From contig DDES01000207.1 of assembly GCA_002336765.1 (NCBI GenBank), positions 1,682 through 22,192 on the forward strand: a stretch of 20,511 nucleotides of DNA, given 5' to 3'. Position numbers and translations under genes: made by a program. This DNA is from Novosphingobium sp. UBA1948 (GTDB lineage: Bacteria > Pseudomonadota > Alphaproteobacteria > Sphingomonadales > Sphingomonadaceae). Shown here one piece after another: positions 1 through 8,155 of this stretch; positions within the stretch are counted from its first letter, which is position 1; every line of letters begins with the position of its first letter. Under the pieces are notes generated by a model, which had not been told where the DNA came from, did not search any database, and worked only from the letters and a program-made list of their open reading frames with translations.

Positions 1-747
1 CGCCTGCCGCTGGTCGTGATCGACGCCGGACATGGCGGGCATGATCCGGGCGCCCGCGGCGATGCCCATATCGAAAAGGATGTGACACTCGCGCTGGCCC
101 GCGCGTTGCGCGATCAACTGCTGGCCGAAGGCGGCTTTCGCGTCGCGCTCACCCGCGATTCCGACCGATTCCTGATGCTGGAGGAACGCTCGGGCATCGC
201 GCGGCGGCTCAAGGCCGATCTCTTCATCTCGATCCACACCGACAGCGCGGGCGATGCGGCAGGCAGCGACAGCGCGCAGGGCGCCACCATCTACACCCTG
301 TCCGCCCGCGGCAGCAGCGAGGAGGCCGAAAAACTGGCCGCCGCACAAAACCGTGCCGACAGCGTCAATGGCGTACCACTGGCCGGCACCACCGGCTCGG
401 TCTCGGCCATTCTGGTCGATCTGGCCCAACGCCATGCCGCCGAACTCTCCAGCGAATTTGCGGGTCTGATCCTGCGCGAGGGACAGGGCCGATTCGCGTT
501 TCGCAACCCGCCGGTGCAATCGGCAGCCTTTGTCGTTCTCAAATCGCCCGATGTGCCCTCCGTGCTTTACGAGGCGGGCTATATCACCAACTCTGCCGAC
601 GCCGCGCGGCTCGCCTCGCAGGGGGGACGCGAGGCCTTTGCGGGCGCCACCGCACAGGCCATCCGCGTGTTCTTCGCCCGCCGCAGCGGGGCGGGCGAAA
701 CCGCCAACGCACCGGTGATGGTCAGCGCCAGCAATCCGGCTCCATAA
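1..747 (+). CDS. amiC: N-acetylmuramoyl-L-alanine amidase, 5'-truncated by window edge
   Basis: This is the C-terminal 248 residues of a zinc-dependent Amidase_3 enzyme, which cuts the bond between N-acetylmuramic acid and L-alanine in peptidoglycan during cell separation. The reading frame is open from base 1, so the N-terminal part lies outside the window. Counting from the first visible codon, the family signature is complete: DAGHGG with zinc ligand His11, Glu25 in IEKD, His79 in SIHTD, and the catalytic Glu191 in LYEAGYITN. A Ser/Ala/Gly-rich tail follows the domain. The gene lies 57 bases upstream of mrcA on the same strand, so both probably serve cell-wall metabolism together. The family is certain; the amiC symbol is the usual name for this context rather than proven by the sequence. 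Confidence 0.93.
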   Translation, partial: RLPLVVIDAGHGGHDPGARGDAHIEKDVTLALARALRDQLLAEGGFRVALTRDSDRFLMLEERSGIARRLKADLFISIHTDSAGDAAGSDSAQGATIYTLSARGSSEEAEKLAAAQNRADSVNGVPLAGTTGSVSAILVDLAQRHAAELSSEFAGLILREGQGRFAFRNPPVQSAAFVVLKSPDVPSVLYEAGYITNSADAARLASQGGREAFAGATAQAIRVFFARRSGAGETANAPVMVSASNPAP

Positions 748-768
748 ACCTCTGGCTAAACCTCTGGC
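745..768. repeat. 12-bp perfect tandem repeat spanning the amiC stop codon
   Basis: TAAACCTCTGGC occurs twice in direct succession (745-756 and 757-768). The first copy begins with the amiC stop codon. Because the unit is a multiple of three, the second copy supplies a second in-frame TAA. It looks like a small local duplication in the amiC-mrcA spacer; no function is evident. Confidence 0.8.
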
Positions 769-804
769 AAACAGCGCCTCGCCCATGCTAGGGCGCATTC
801 CCGT

Positions 805-3450
805 ATGGCCGAGCGCGACGACAATTCCGACCCCACGCCCGATGGCGGCGATGACCTGAAGCTGCGCATCCGGCGCGGAACCGGTGGCTTTGGAGTCCGC
901 GTGCAGGCGTTTTTCGCGCGCATCCTTGCGCCTTTGGCCGGTTTTGGCGCTATGCTGGCGCCGCTGGGCGCCATGCTGGCATCCGGCTGGGCGCGGTTTC
1001 GCGGCTGGTTTGCCACCCGCTGGCGCGCCAGCCGCCTGTTCCGCATTTTCGCCGTGCTGGGCGGTGCGGGCTTTGCCGGGGCTTTGGCGCTCTACCTCTC
1101 GGTGCTGGTCAACCTGCCCGATGCCGACAAGCTGCTGACCTATCAGCCGCCCTTGCCGACGATGGTGCGTGGCAATGATGGCGCGATTGTCTATTCCTAT
1201 GCCCGCGAACGCCGCGTGCAATTGCGCTATGTCGATTTCCCCAAGCAGATGGTGAATGCCTTCCTCTCGGCCGAGGACAAGAACTTCTTCAGCCACGGCG
1301 GGGTGGATTACATCGGTCTGGCACAGGCGGTGGTGGACTATGGCCTCAAATTCGGTAGCGGCGAACGCGCCCGCGGCGGCTCGACCATCACGCAACAAGT
1401 CGCCAAGAACATCCTGATCGGTAACGAATATTCGGTCAGCCGCAAGCTCAAGGAAATGATCCTCGCCAAGCGCATCGAAGGTGTGCTGGGCAAGGAGCAG
1501 ATCCTCGAACTCTACCTCAACGAGATCCCGCTGGGCCGCCAGAGCTTTGGCGTGCAAGCCGCCTCGCGCGCCTATTTCGGCAAGGATGTGGACCAGTTGG
1601 CTCTGCATGAGGCCGCCTTCCTCGCCATCCTGCCCAAGGCGCCCGAAACCTATGGCCGCGCCAAATATGCCGACAAGGCGATCGCCCGTCGCAACTGGGT
1701 GCTCGACCAGATGGTAAAGAACGGCGCTATCAGCGCGGCACAGGCCAGCGAGGCCAAGGCCCAGCCGCTCGGCCTGATCCAGCGCCGTGTGGAAAGCTAT
1801 GATCCGTCGGTGGGCTATTTCGTCGAGGATGTGCGCCGCCAATTGATCGAGAAATATGGCGAGAGCGCCGAGAGCGGGCCGAACAGCGTCTATGCTGGCG
1901 GCTTGTGGGTGCGCACATCGCTCGATAGCGAATTGCAAAAGGCGGCGCAGGACGCGCTGCGCGCCGGTCTGCTGCGCTATGCCGCAGGCAAGGGTTGGCA
2001 CGGTCCCATCGCCCATATCGACCTCGACCCTGTGCAATGGCAGGGCCAGCTTATCCTGCTCAACAAGTCGATCAGCTACAAGGACTGGCGCGTCGGCGTG
2101 GTGCTGGCGAAAAGCGGTTCCGGCGGCGAGATCGGCTTTACCGATGGCACCCGCGCGCCGTTGACCGGCATCCCCGATCCGGTGCGCAAGGGCGATGTTC
2201 TGGCCGCCGCGCCCATCGGCGGGGGCAGCTATGGTGTGCGCATCCTGCCCGGTGTTGGCGGTGGCATGCTGATCGAGCAGCCCTTCTCCAGCCGTGTCCT
2301 GGCGATGGCGGGCGGATTCGATTTCGGGCTCGACAGCTTCAACCGCGCCACACAGGCCCAGCGCCAGCCCGGCTCGACGATCAAGCCCTTCGTCTACGCC
2401 ACCGCGCTCGACAATGGCATGACCCCCGCCACGATGGTCCCCGATCAGGCTTTCTGCGTCTATCAGGGCGCCAATCTGGGCCAGAAGTGCTTTAAAAACT
2501 TCGACAACCGTGGCGCGGGCGGCATTCACACCATGCGCTGGGGCCTTGAACAGTCGCGCAACCTGATGACCGTGCACATCGCCAATGACACCGGCATGGA
2601 CAAGGTGGTCAAGACCTTCGAGCGTGTCGGCATCGGCAAGTACCAGCCCTTCCTCTCTTTCGCGCTGGGCGCTGGGGAAACAACGGTGGGCCAGATGGTC
2701 AACGCCTATTCCGCACTGGCCGATGGCGGGGTACAGCGTCCGCAAACGCTGATCGACTTCATTCAGGACCGCAATGGCAAGGTGATCTTCCGTGCCGACG
2801 AGCGCGCCTGCAACGGCTGCAACATGGCCGAGTGGGATGGCAAGCCGATGCCGCGCTTCGCCCCGCGCGGCAAACAGGTCATGGACCCGCGCACCGCCTA
2901 TCAGACGGTGCACATGCTCGAAGGCGTCGTGCAGCGCGGCACGGCTGTGACCCTGCGCGATCTCGGCCTGCCGCTGTTCGGCAAGACGGGCACCACCTCG
3001 GGCCCGACCAATGTGTGGTTCGTGGGCGGTTCGCAGAATATCGTGGGCGGCGTCTATCTCGGCTATGACCAGCCGCGCTCGCTGGGCGGCTATGCGCAGG
3101 GCGGCACGTTTGCCGCGCCGATCTTCAAACAATTCGTGCAATCCACCAAGCCTCGTTGGGACCACACGCCCTTCATCATTCCGGCCGGCGTGCAGATGGC
3201 GCGCATTTCGCGCTCGTCGGGCCAGCGGGTCTATGGCGGGGCGAGTGACGATCCCAAGGCCGAGGTGATCTGGGAAGCCTTCAAGCCAGAAACCCAGCCT
3301 GACCGCGTGACCCGCCAGCAGCAACTGGCCGCCAAGCGCAGTGAATTGCTCGACGCGATCCGGCGCGGCTTTGCGGCGGTGGGCGGCAAGGTGTTGCCTT
3401 CGGGCGAAGGCGGCGAGGATGTCGTGGTCGAAGGCGGCGGCGGAGACTGA
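805..3450 (+). CDS. mrcA: Penicillin-binding protein 1A (class A bifunctional transglycosylase/transpeptidase)
   Basis: An 881-residue class A PBP that polymerises lipid II glycan strands and cross-links their peptides in the periplasm. The long N-terminal cytoplasmic part (about 1-78) is rich in Ala, Gly and Arg, followed by one membrane anchor at roughly 79-102. The glycosyltransferase domain shows EDKNFF with catalytic Glu157 and RGGSTITQQ at 190-198. The transpeptidase domain has all three penicillin-binding motifs: S524-T-I-K527, S584-R-N586 and K727-T-G729. Length and motif order are normal for PBP1A. The C-terminus ends in a Gly/Glu-rich tail. The ATG at 805 has an AGGG about 11 bases upstream. 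It follows amiC on the same strand, and the pair is likely co-expressed. Function is confident. Confidence 0.97.
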   Translation: MAERDDNSDPTPDGGDDLKLRIRRGTGGFGVRVQAFFARILAPLAGFGAMLAPLGAMLASGWARFRGWFATRWRASRLFRIFAVLGGAGFAGALALYLSVLVNLPDADKLLTYQPPLPTMVRGNDGAIVYSYARERRVQLRYVDFPKQMVNAFLSAEDKNFFSHGGVDYIGLAQAVVDYGLKFGSGERARGGSTITQQVAKNILIGNEYSVSRKLKEMILAKRIEGVLGKEQILELYLNEIPLGRQSFGVQAASRAYFGKDVDQLALHEAAFLAILPKAPETYGRAKYADKAIARRNWVLDQMVKNGAISAAQASEAKAQPLGLIQRRVESYDPSVGYFVEDVRRQLIEKYGESAESGPNSVYAGGLWVRTSLDSELQKAAQDALRAGLLRYAAGKGWHGPIAHIDLDPVQWQGQLILLNKSISYKDWRVGVVLAKSGSGGEIGFTDGTRAPLTGIPDPVRKGDVLAAAPIGGGSYGVRILPGVGGGMLIEQPFSSRVLAMAGGFDFGLDSFNRATQAQRQPGSTIKPFVYATALDNGMTPATMVPDQAFCVYQGANLGQKCFKNFDNRGAGGIHTMRWGLEQSRNLMTVHIANDTGMDKVVKTFERVGIGKYQPFLSFALGAGETTVGQMVNAYSALADGGVQRPQTLIDFIQDRNGKVIFRADERACNGCNMAEWDGKPMPRFAPRGKQVMDPRTAYQTVHMLEGVVQRGTAVTLRDLGLPLFGKTGTTSGPTNVWFVGGSQNIVGGVYLGYDQPRSLGGYAQGGTFAAPIFKQFVQSTKPRWDHTPFIIPAGVQMARISRSSGQRVYGGASDDPKAEVIWEAFKPETQPDRVTRQQQLAAKRSELLDAIRRGFAAVGGKVLPSGEGGEDVVVEGGGGD

Positions 3451-3467
3451 TTGCGGAGACTAACGCC

Positions 3468-4205
3468 ATGCTGAGGCTTGAAGTAGAGGGCGCCGTCGCG
3501 CGCCTGTTGATCGACCGACCCGAGCGCCACAATGCCATGAACCTTGCCATGTGGCAGGCGCTGCCCCGCCTGCTGGCCGAGGCGGAGGGTGAAGGCGCGG
3601 TGCGGGTGGTGGTACTGACATCGGCCAAGGGCGGCCTGTTCTGCGCGGGCGCTGACATTCCCGAAATGCTGGCCAGCCGCGAGGACGAGGCGCTTCGCGC
3701 CGCCACGCAAGCCGCGATCAACGCCGCACAGGCCGCGTTGGTGGCCTGCGCCAAGCCAACCATCGCCTTTGTCGATGGCGATGCGGTGGGCGGCGGTTGC
3801 GGGTTGACGCTGGCCTGCGACATACGCGTGGCCACGCCCCATGCGCGTTTCGGCATCACGCCCGCCAAGCTGGGGCTGGTCTATCCGCTGCATGATACCG
3901 CGCTGCTGGTCGATCTGGTGGGCGCGGGACAGGCGCGGCGACTGATGTTCTCGGGCCAGTTGATCGGAGCCGAGGAGGCGCTGCGCATCGGGCTGATCGA
4001 GGAAATCGCGCCCAGCGCCCATGCGCTGGCGGCCATGCTGGCGGCCAATTCTACCTTTTCCATCACCGCGATCAAACATACCATTGCGCGTGTACAGGCT
4101 GGCCAGCGCCAGGAAGATGACGCCTCGCTCGCCCTCTTCGCCTCGGCCTTCACCGAGGGCGATTTCGGGCAGCGCGCACAGGCCTTTCTCAAGCGGAAGG
4201 GTTAG
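3468..4205 (+). CDS. Enoyl-CoA hydratase/isomerase (crotonase) family protein with atypical active site
   Basis: A 245-residue crotonase-fold protein. The oxyanion-hole segment FCAGAD is at 58-63 and the second glycine-rich loop GGGC at 108-111, so acyl-CoA binding is expected. The two glutamates that do hydration chemistry in rat crotonase (E144 and E164) align here with Gly112 (in GGGCGLTLACD) and Ala133 (in FGITPAKLG), so a classical enoyl-CoA hydratase reaction is unlikely. Other crotonase-family chemistry such as isomerisation, decarboxylation or thioester hydrolysis is possible; the substrate is unknown. GGAG lies 9 bases before the ATG. It starts 17 bases after mrcA, so it may share that transcript. 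Its last 17 bases overlap the end of the convergent permease gene. The family is confident; the reaction is not. Confidence 0.88.
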   Translation: MLRLEVEGAVARLLIDRPERHNAMNLAMWQALPRLLAEAEGEGAVRVVVLTSAKGGLFCAGADIPEMLASREDEALRAATQAAINAAQAALVACAKPTIAFVDGDAVGGGCGLTLACDIRVATPHARFGITPAKLGLVYPLHDTALLVDLVGAGQARRLMFSGQLIGAEEALRIGLIEEIAPSAHALAAMLAANSTFSITAIKHTIARVQAGQRQEDDASLALFASAFTEGDFGQRAQAFLKRKG

Positions 4206-5583
4206 CCTCTCTCGGCAACACCAGATTGAGCACCAGCGCGATCAGCGCGGCCGGCAACACGCCCGAAGTGAGCAGGATACGCGGCGTCTCGGGCAGATAG
4301 GCAAGGCTGGCCGGTTCCAGTTGCAGCCCGAGGCTGAGCGAGAGCGCCGTGCCGAAAATCAGCATGTTGCGCTGGCTCCACTCCACCTTGGCCAGCATCG
4401 ACAGCGCCGAGGACGCCACCATGCCGAACATCACGATCACCCCGCCGCCCAGCACCTCGATGGGAATGGTGGTGATCGCCGCGCCCACCTTGGGGATCAG
4501 GCCCGACACGACCAACAGCGCCGCGCCCAGCGAGACGATGTGGCGGCTCATCACGCCGGTGATGGCGATCAGGCCGACATTCTGGCTGAAGGTGGTGTTG
4601 GGCATGGCGCCGAACACGGCGGCCAGTGCCGTGCCCACGCCATCGGCCCCCACCGCGCCGATCAACTCGCCATCCGTGGCGCGGCGGCGCGCGGTGTTTT
4701 CGCAAATCGCCTCGACATCGCCGATCGTCTCGATGCTGGAGACAAAGCCGGTCAACACAAAGCCGATCACCGCACTGGCCGACCATGACAGGCCGAAGTG
4801 GAACGGCTGGGGCACCATGAACCACCCCGCCTGCCCCACCGCGCCCAGCGACACCCGCCCCAGCGCCAGCGCCAGCGCATAGCCCGCCAACAATCCGATC
4901 AACACCGAGGCGGTGGACCAGATCCCGCGCCCGAAGAATTTGAGCGCCAGCGTGGCCAGCACCACCACGCCCGCCAGCCCCCATGATACCGGCGCGCCAT
5001 AGGCGGGCGTGCCGATAGTGGTGGGCCCGCCCGCGGCATATTGCACGGCGATGCGCATCAGGCTGAGGCCGATCATCAGCACCACCAGCCCCGTCACCAG
5101 CGGCGGCAAGGCAAAGCGGATGCGCCCGACGAAGCGGCTGAGCAGCGTATGCACCACGCCGCAGGCCAGCGCGCCGGTCATCAGCGCGCCCATCGCGCCC
5201 ACGCCCTTGCCCGCGACAATCGGCACCATCACCGAAATATAGGCAAAACTGGTGCCCTGAACCAGCGGCAGGCGCGCCCCGATGGGGCCCCACAGCGGCA
5301 GCGAGGGGCCCAGCGATTGCAGCAGCGTGGCGATGCCGGCGAACAGCATCGACATCTGGATCATATAGATCAGCTCGGACGGATCGGCGCTGCCATAGCC
5401 GAAGCCCGCCGCCCCCGCGACGATGATCGCAGGCGTGATATTCGACACAAACATCGCCAGCACATGCTGGATACCCAAGGGGATCGCGGTGGCAAAACCG
5501 GGGAAATAGTCCGGATCGCGGGCAGCCTCGGGCGGCATGGCGGCGGTTGCGGGCCGAGCGATGTCGGCATGAAGCGTGGCCAT
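4189..5583 (-). CDS. NCS2 (nucleobase:cation symporter-2) family purine/uracil permease
   Basis: A 464-residue inner-membrane transporter of the NCS2/NAT family, which imports nucleobases such as xanthine, urate or uracil with protons. Most of the protein is hydrophobic with the expected many membrane helices. Family marks are the QH pair at 39-40 in helix 1, the helix-8 segment E285-T-I-G-D289, and the NAT signature QNVGLIAITG at 334-343. The choice between xanthine, urate and uracil cannot be made from these motifs, but neighbouring purine enzymes favour a purine base. It is the last gene of the six-gene operon: its ATG follows the deaminase TGA with one base between (TGATATG). A good GGAGGG Shine-Dalgarno lies inside the end of the deaminase gene. 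Its 3' end overlaps the crotonase gene by 17 bases. Confidence 0.93.
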   Translation of the reverse strand: MATLHADIARPATAAMPPEAARDPDYFPGFATAIPLGIQHVLAMFVSNITPAIIVAGAAGFGYGSADPSELIYMIQMSMLFAGIATLLQSLGPSLPLWGPIGARLPLVQGTSFAYISVMVPIVAGKGVGAMGALMTGALACGVVHTLLSRFVGRIRFALPPLVTGLVVLMIGLSLMRIAVQYAAGGPTTIGTPAYGAPVSWGLAGVVVLATLALKFFGRGIWSTASVLIGLLAGYALALALGRVSLGAVGQAGWFMVPQPFHFGLSWSASAVIGFVLTGFVSSIETIGDVEAICENTARRRATDGELIGAVGADGVGTALAAVFGAMPNTTFSQNVGLIAITGVMSRHIVSLGAALLVVSGLIPKVGAAITTIPIEVLGGGVIVMFGMVASSALSMLAKVEWSQRNMLIFGTALSLSLGLQLEPASLAYLPETPRILLTSGVLPAALIALVLNLVLPREANPSA

Positions 5584-5584
5584 A

Positions 5585-6952
5585 TCAGCCCTCCATCAGG
5601 CGTGCGAGCGAGGCATCGGCGGCGGCGAAGATATGCCGGTGCGCGGTGTGGGTGAGCGTAAAGTCGCGCACCACGGCGCGGCCCTCGCAAAACACATCGC
5701 GCGGGGCACGGGGTGGCGCCAGCACCAGCGCCGCCACCTTGTCCCAGCTTCCCGCGCTGGGGATGTCGGCCACCGGCCACAGCGCGAGATCGGCGCGATA
5801 ACCCACGCCCAGTTGGCCCACGTCCCGCCGCCCGAGAATCGCCGCCCCGCCCCTTGTCGCCAGCCGCAGGGCCGTGCGCGGGGTCATCGCCTCCGCGCCA
5901 TGTTTCACCCGCTGGAGCAGCAGCGCCTGCCGCGCCTCGTTGAGCAGATGGCCGCTGTCATTGCTGGCCGAACCATCGACGCCAAGGCCCACCGGCACGC
6001 CCTGCTCCACCATGCGGCGGATCGGGGCGATGCCGCTGCCAAGGCGGCAGTTGGAACAGGGGCAATGGGCAACGCCCGTGTGCGTATCGGCAAAGAGCGC
6101 GATCTCGGCCGCATCCAGTTGCACGCAATGGGCATGCCACACATCCGGCCCCAGCCAGCCCAGTTCAGCGGCATATTGGCCGGGGCGGCAGCCGAATTTC
6201 TCGAGACTGTAGCGCACATCATCGGCATCCTCGGCCAGATGGGTGTGCAACATCACCCCCTTGTCACGCGCCAGCAGCGCGGCGTCACGCATCAGCTCGC
6301 GGCTGACCGAGAAAGGCGAACAGGGCGCCACGGCAATGCGGACCATCGCGCCATCGGCGGGGTCATGGAACGTGTCGATCAGGCGGATGGCATCGTTCAG
6401 GATCGCTGCCTCATCTTCCACCAGACTGTCAGGCGGCAGGCCGCCAGCGCTTTCCCCCACGCTCATCGCGCCGCGCGTGGCATGCAGGCGGATGCCGATC
6501 CCGTCTGCCGCCGCGATACTGTCATCCAGCCGCGCGCCATTGGGGAAGAGGTAGAGATGGTCGCTGGTGAGCGTGCAGCCAGACAGCGCCAGTTCCGCCA
6601 ACCCCAATTGCGTGGCGTTGAAAATGTCCTGCGGAGTGTAGCGCGCCCAGATGGGATAAAGCACCTTGAGCCAGCCGAACAGCGAGGAGGAGGCGCATGG
6701 CCCCACCGCGCGAGTCAGAGACTGGTAGAGATGGTGATGCGTGTTGACGAGGCCCGGCGTGATAACACAGCCGCGCGCATCCACCACCTCGTCCGCCAGC
6801 GCAATTTGCGGCGCCAGCGTGGCCGTGGGGCCGATGGCGGTAATCACGCCATCGGCGAACAGGATCGCGGCATCATGGATCTCGCGATCGGCATCGTCCA
6901 TCGTCGCCAACACATCGGCATGGACGATGGCCGTGATGCCGCCTGTTGTCAT
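5585..6952 (-). CDS. 8-oxoguanine/guanine deaminase of the amidohydrolase superfamily
   Basis: A 455-residue cytosolic amidohydrolase without a signal peptide. Metal and catalytic residues are all visible: H72 and H74 in NTHHHLYQ, H238 and E241 in HTHLAE, H275 in WHAHC, and D326 in GVDGSASND. The NTHHHLYQSLTRA stretch resembles proteins characterised as 8-oxoguanine deaminases (Pseudomonas Pa0142 type), often annotated as hydroxydechloroatrazine ethylaminohydrolase, rather than classical GuaD guanine deaminase. Expected chemistry is loss of the 2-amino group of 8-oxoguanine (giving urate) or guanine (giving xanthine). The start is the ATG whose first bases overlap the stop of the upstream NUP gene (ATGA). 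No Shine-Dalgarno is present there, so translation is probably coupled. The frame is open further upstream, but only inside the NUP gene. Substrate choice is inferred from similarity and context. Confidence 0.9.
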   Translation of the reverse strand: MTTGGITAIVHADVLATMDDADREIHDAAILFADGVITAIGPTATLAPQIALADEVVDARGCVITPGLVNTHHHLYQSLTRAVGPCASSSLFGWLKVLYPIWARYTPQDIFNATQLGLAELALSGCTLTSDHLYLFPNGARLDDSIAAADGIGIRLHATRGAMSVGESAGGLPPDSLVEDEAAILNDAIRLIDTFHDPADGAMVRIAVAPCSPFSVSRELMRDAALLARDKGVMLHTHLAEDADDVRYSLEKFGCRPGQYAAELGWLGPDVWHAHCVQLDAAEIALFADTHTGVAHCPCSNCRLGSGIAPIRRMVEQGVPVGLGVDGSASNDSGHLLNEARQALLLQRVKHGAEAMTPRTALRLATRGGAAILGRRDVGQLGVGYRADLALWPVADIPSAGSWDKVAALVLAPPRAPRDVFCEGRAVVRDFTLTHTAHRHIFAAADASLARLMEG

Positions 6953-8094
6953 TGAGGAGGCGCTTTCTCGTAGCGCGGCCAGTGGGCCAGCAATTCGTCC
7001 ACCACCACCGATCCGGTCTTGTAGAGCGCCTCGAGCGATACGCGCATGCCCGAATAGCCGCTGTTCTCGCGCGCCATATTCTCGGCAGCCCCCATGCCGG
7101 CGGGTGGCATGGTGAAATTCGATCCGGCGCGCAGCACCAGATAGCGGCTGGCGTCGGCACGGCCCGCGCGGGTCAGATAGAGCAGGCTCTGATAGCTGCC
7201 CGTCTCCTCCATCGCGCTGGTCACGAACCGCCCCTTGCCGCCGGTCCAGTACTGGACCCAGTCGCGCGCCCAGCCGGTCATCTTCTCGCCATGCCAATAG
7301 GTCATCGCGGCCAGTTGGTCGCCCATCATCACATGGGGCGGCTTTTGTGCCTCGGGATAGGCGGCATAAAGCGCACGCTGCGCATCCAGCCCCTTGTCAT
7401 CCATCAGCACCAGATCCTTGGTCAGCCCATAGGCCCAATTGGCCAGCCCCGCGTTGAGCTCGAACATTTCGCCATTGGCGGGGGGCAGCGGCGGGCCAGC
7501 CAGCGGATCGGCCTCCACCTTCTTCGATCCGTGGATCGGGAAATAGCCATATTTCCAGCCGGCGGGAATCTCGCGCGGGTCGATCTCATGCGCCATATCG
7601 CCGTCGACCAGATAGCGCGCCCAAGCCGCGCTACCCACCGAGCCGGCCGCCGGATCGATCCCAGCAATGCCCGCCACCAGCCAGTAGGAGCGCTTGAGAT
7701 CAAACCGCTCGTCCAGCCCCAGTGCCAGCGTTGAGGCGGCCGATTTGATGCTGCCCATGCCCGCCACCATGCCCAGCACCTGCGTGTCGGGATTGTAGTA
7801 AAGGTCGTGATAGCCCTGCGGGAAAGGAATGCGCACGGTCAGTTTGCGGCGCTCCTTCCAGAACTGGAACTCACCCGGCGCGTCGCCCTCGTCCTTGCCG
7901 ATCTCGAACAGGGTGAGGATCACCACCTTGACCGGCAGTTTCGCGGCGCAAGGCGCGGCAGGCTTGCACTTGGCAATCGCCTTGAGCGCGGCATGCGCGT
8001 CGACCGGTTTGCCCGCAACGGTTTTGGCCGACAGCGGTGCGGCAAGGCCCAGGGCAAGAGCAGCCGTCAGGCCGAGCGAGCGGAGCAGTTTCAT
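6949..8094 (-). CDS. Secreted purine nucleoside 'permease' (NUP) family protein, copy 1
   Basis: A 381-residue NUP-family protein (the Pfam purine nucleoside permease family). A clear Sec signal peptide (residues 1-23, LAAPLSA before the cleavage point) sends it to the periplasm, and no membrane helices follow, so it cannot be a channel by itself. Features shared with copy 2 are GDAPGEFQFW at 70-79, AGIAGIDP near 141-148, GSVGSAAWAR at 151-160, a Met-Glu pair M295-E296, and LRAGSN at 321-326. The Met-Glu and Ser-Asn pairs resemble ribose- and base-binding elements of nucleoside phosphorylases, so a nucleoside-binding or nucleoside-cleaving role is likely (inference). C43 and C49 could form a disulfide. 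GAGGAG lies 7 bases before the ATG. It follows the receptor by 61 bases, and its stop overlaps the deaminase start. Confidence 0.88.
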   Translation of the reverse strand: MKLLRSLGLTAALALGLAAPLSAKTVAGKPVDAHAALKAIAKCKPAAPCAAKLPVKVVILTLFEIGKDEGDAPGEFQFWKERRKLTVRIPFPQGYHDLYYNPDTQVLGMVAGMGSIKSAASTLALGLDERFDLKRSYWLVAGIAGIDPAAGSVGSAAWARYLVDGDMAHEIDPREIPAGWKYGYFPIHGSKKVEADPLAGPPLPPANGEMFELNAGLANWAYGLTKDLVLMDDKGLDAQRALYAAYPEAQKPPHVMMGDQLAAMTYWHGEKMTGWARDWVQYWTGGKGRFVTSAMEETGSYQSLLYLTRAGRADASRYLVLRAGSNFTMPPAGMGAAENMARENSGYSGMRVSLEALYKTGSVVVDELLAHWPRYEKAPPQ

Positions 8095-8113
8095 GTATTC
8101 TCCTCAAACGGAT

Positions 8114-8144
8114 CGGGGCAGCAGGCACCATGCCCCCTGCCCCG
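8114..8144 (-). other. Intercistronic RNA hairpin between receptor and NUP copy 1
   Basis: CGGGGCAG (8114-8121) pairs with CTGCCCCG (8137-8144), and inside it GGCA (8124-8127) pairs with TGCC (8131-8134) around a 3-base loop. Only two mismatched bases per side separate the two helices. It fills the only real gap in the operon. On the coding (minus) strand no T-run follows, so it is more likely a processing or 3'-end-stabilising element, or a weak attenuator, than a full terminator. The SD of NUP copy 1 lies just downstream and is not part of the stem. Confidence 0.6.
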
Positions 8145-8155
8145 TCCTTTTGTCA

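Noticed and set aside
745..768. Tandem repeat as an attachment site or regulatory element
   Set aside because: Only two 12-base copies, no nearby integrase and no dyad; a simple local duplication explains it.
6953..7297. N-terminal extension of the deaminase upstream of 6952
   Set aside because: It lies wholly inside the NUP gene, matches no amidohydrolase sequence, and the ATGA overlap gives a natural start.
8114..8144. Reading the 8114-8144 stem as a full rho-independent terminator
   Set aside because: The T-run is on the wrong side for the minus-strand operon, and no plus-strand gene ends there.
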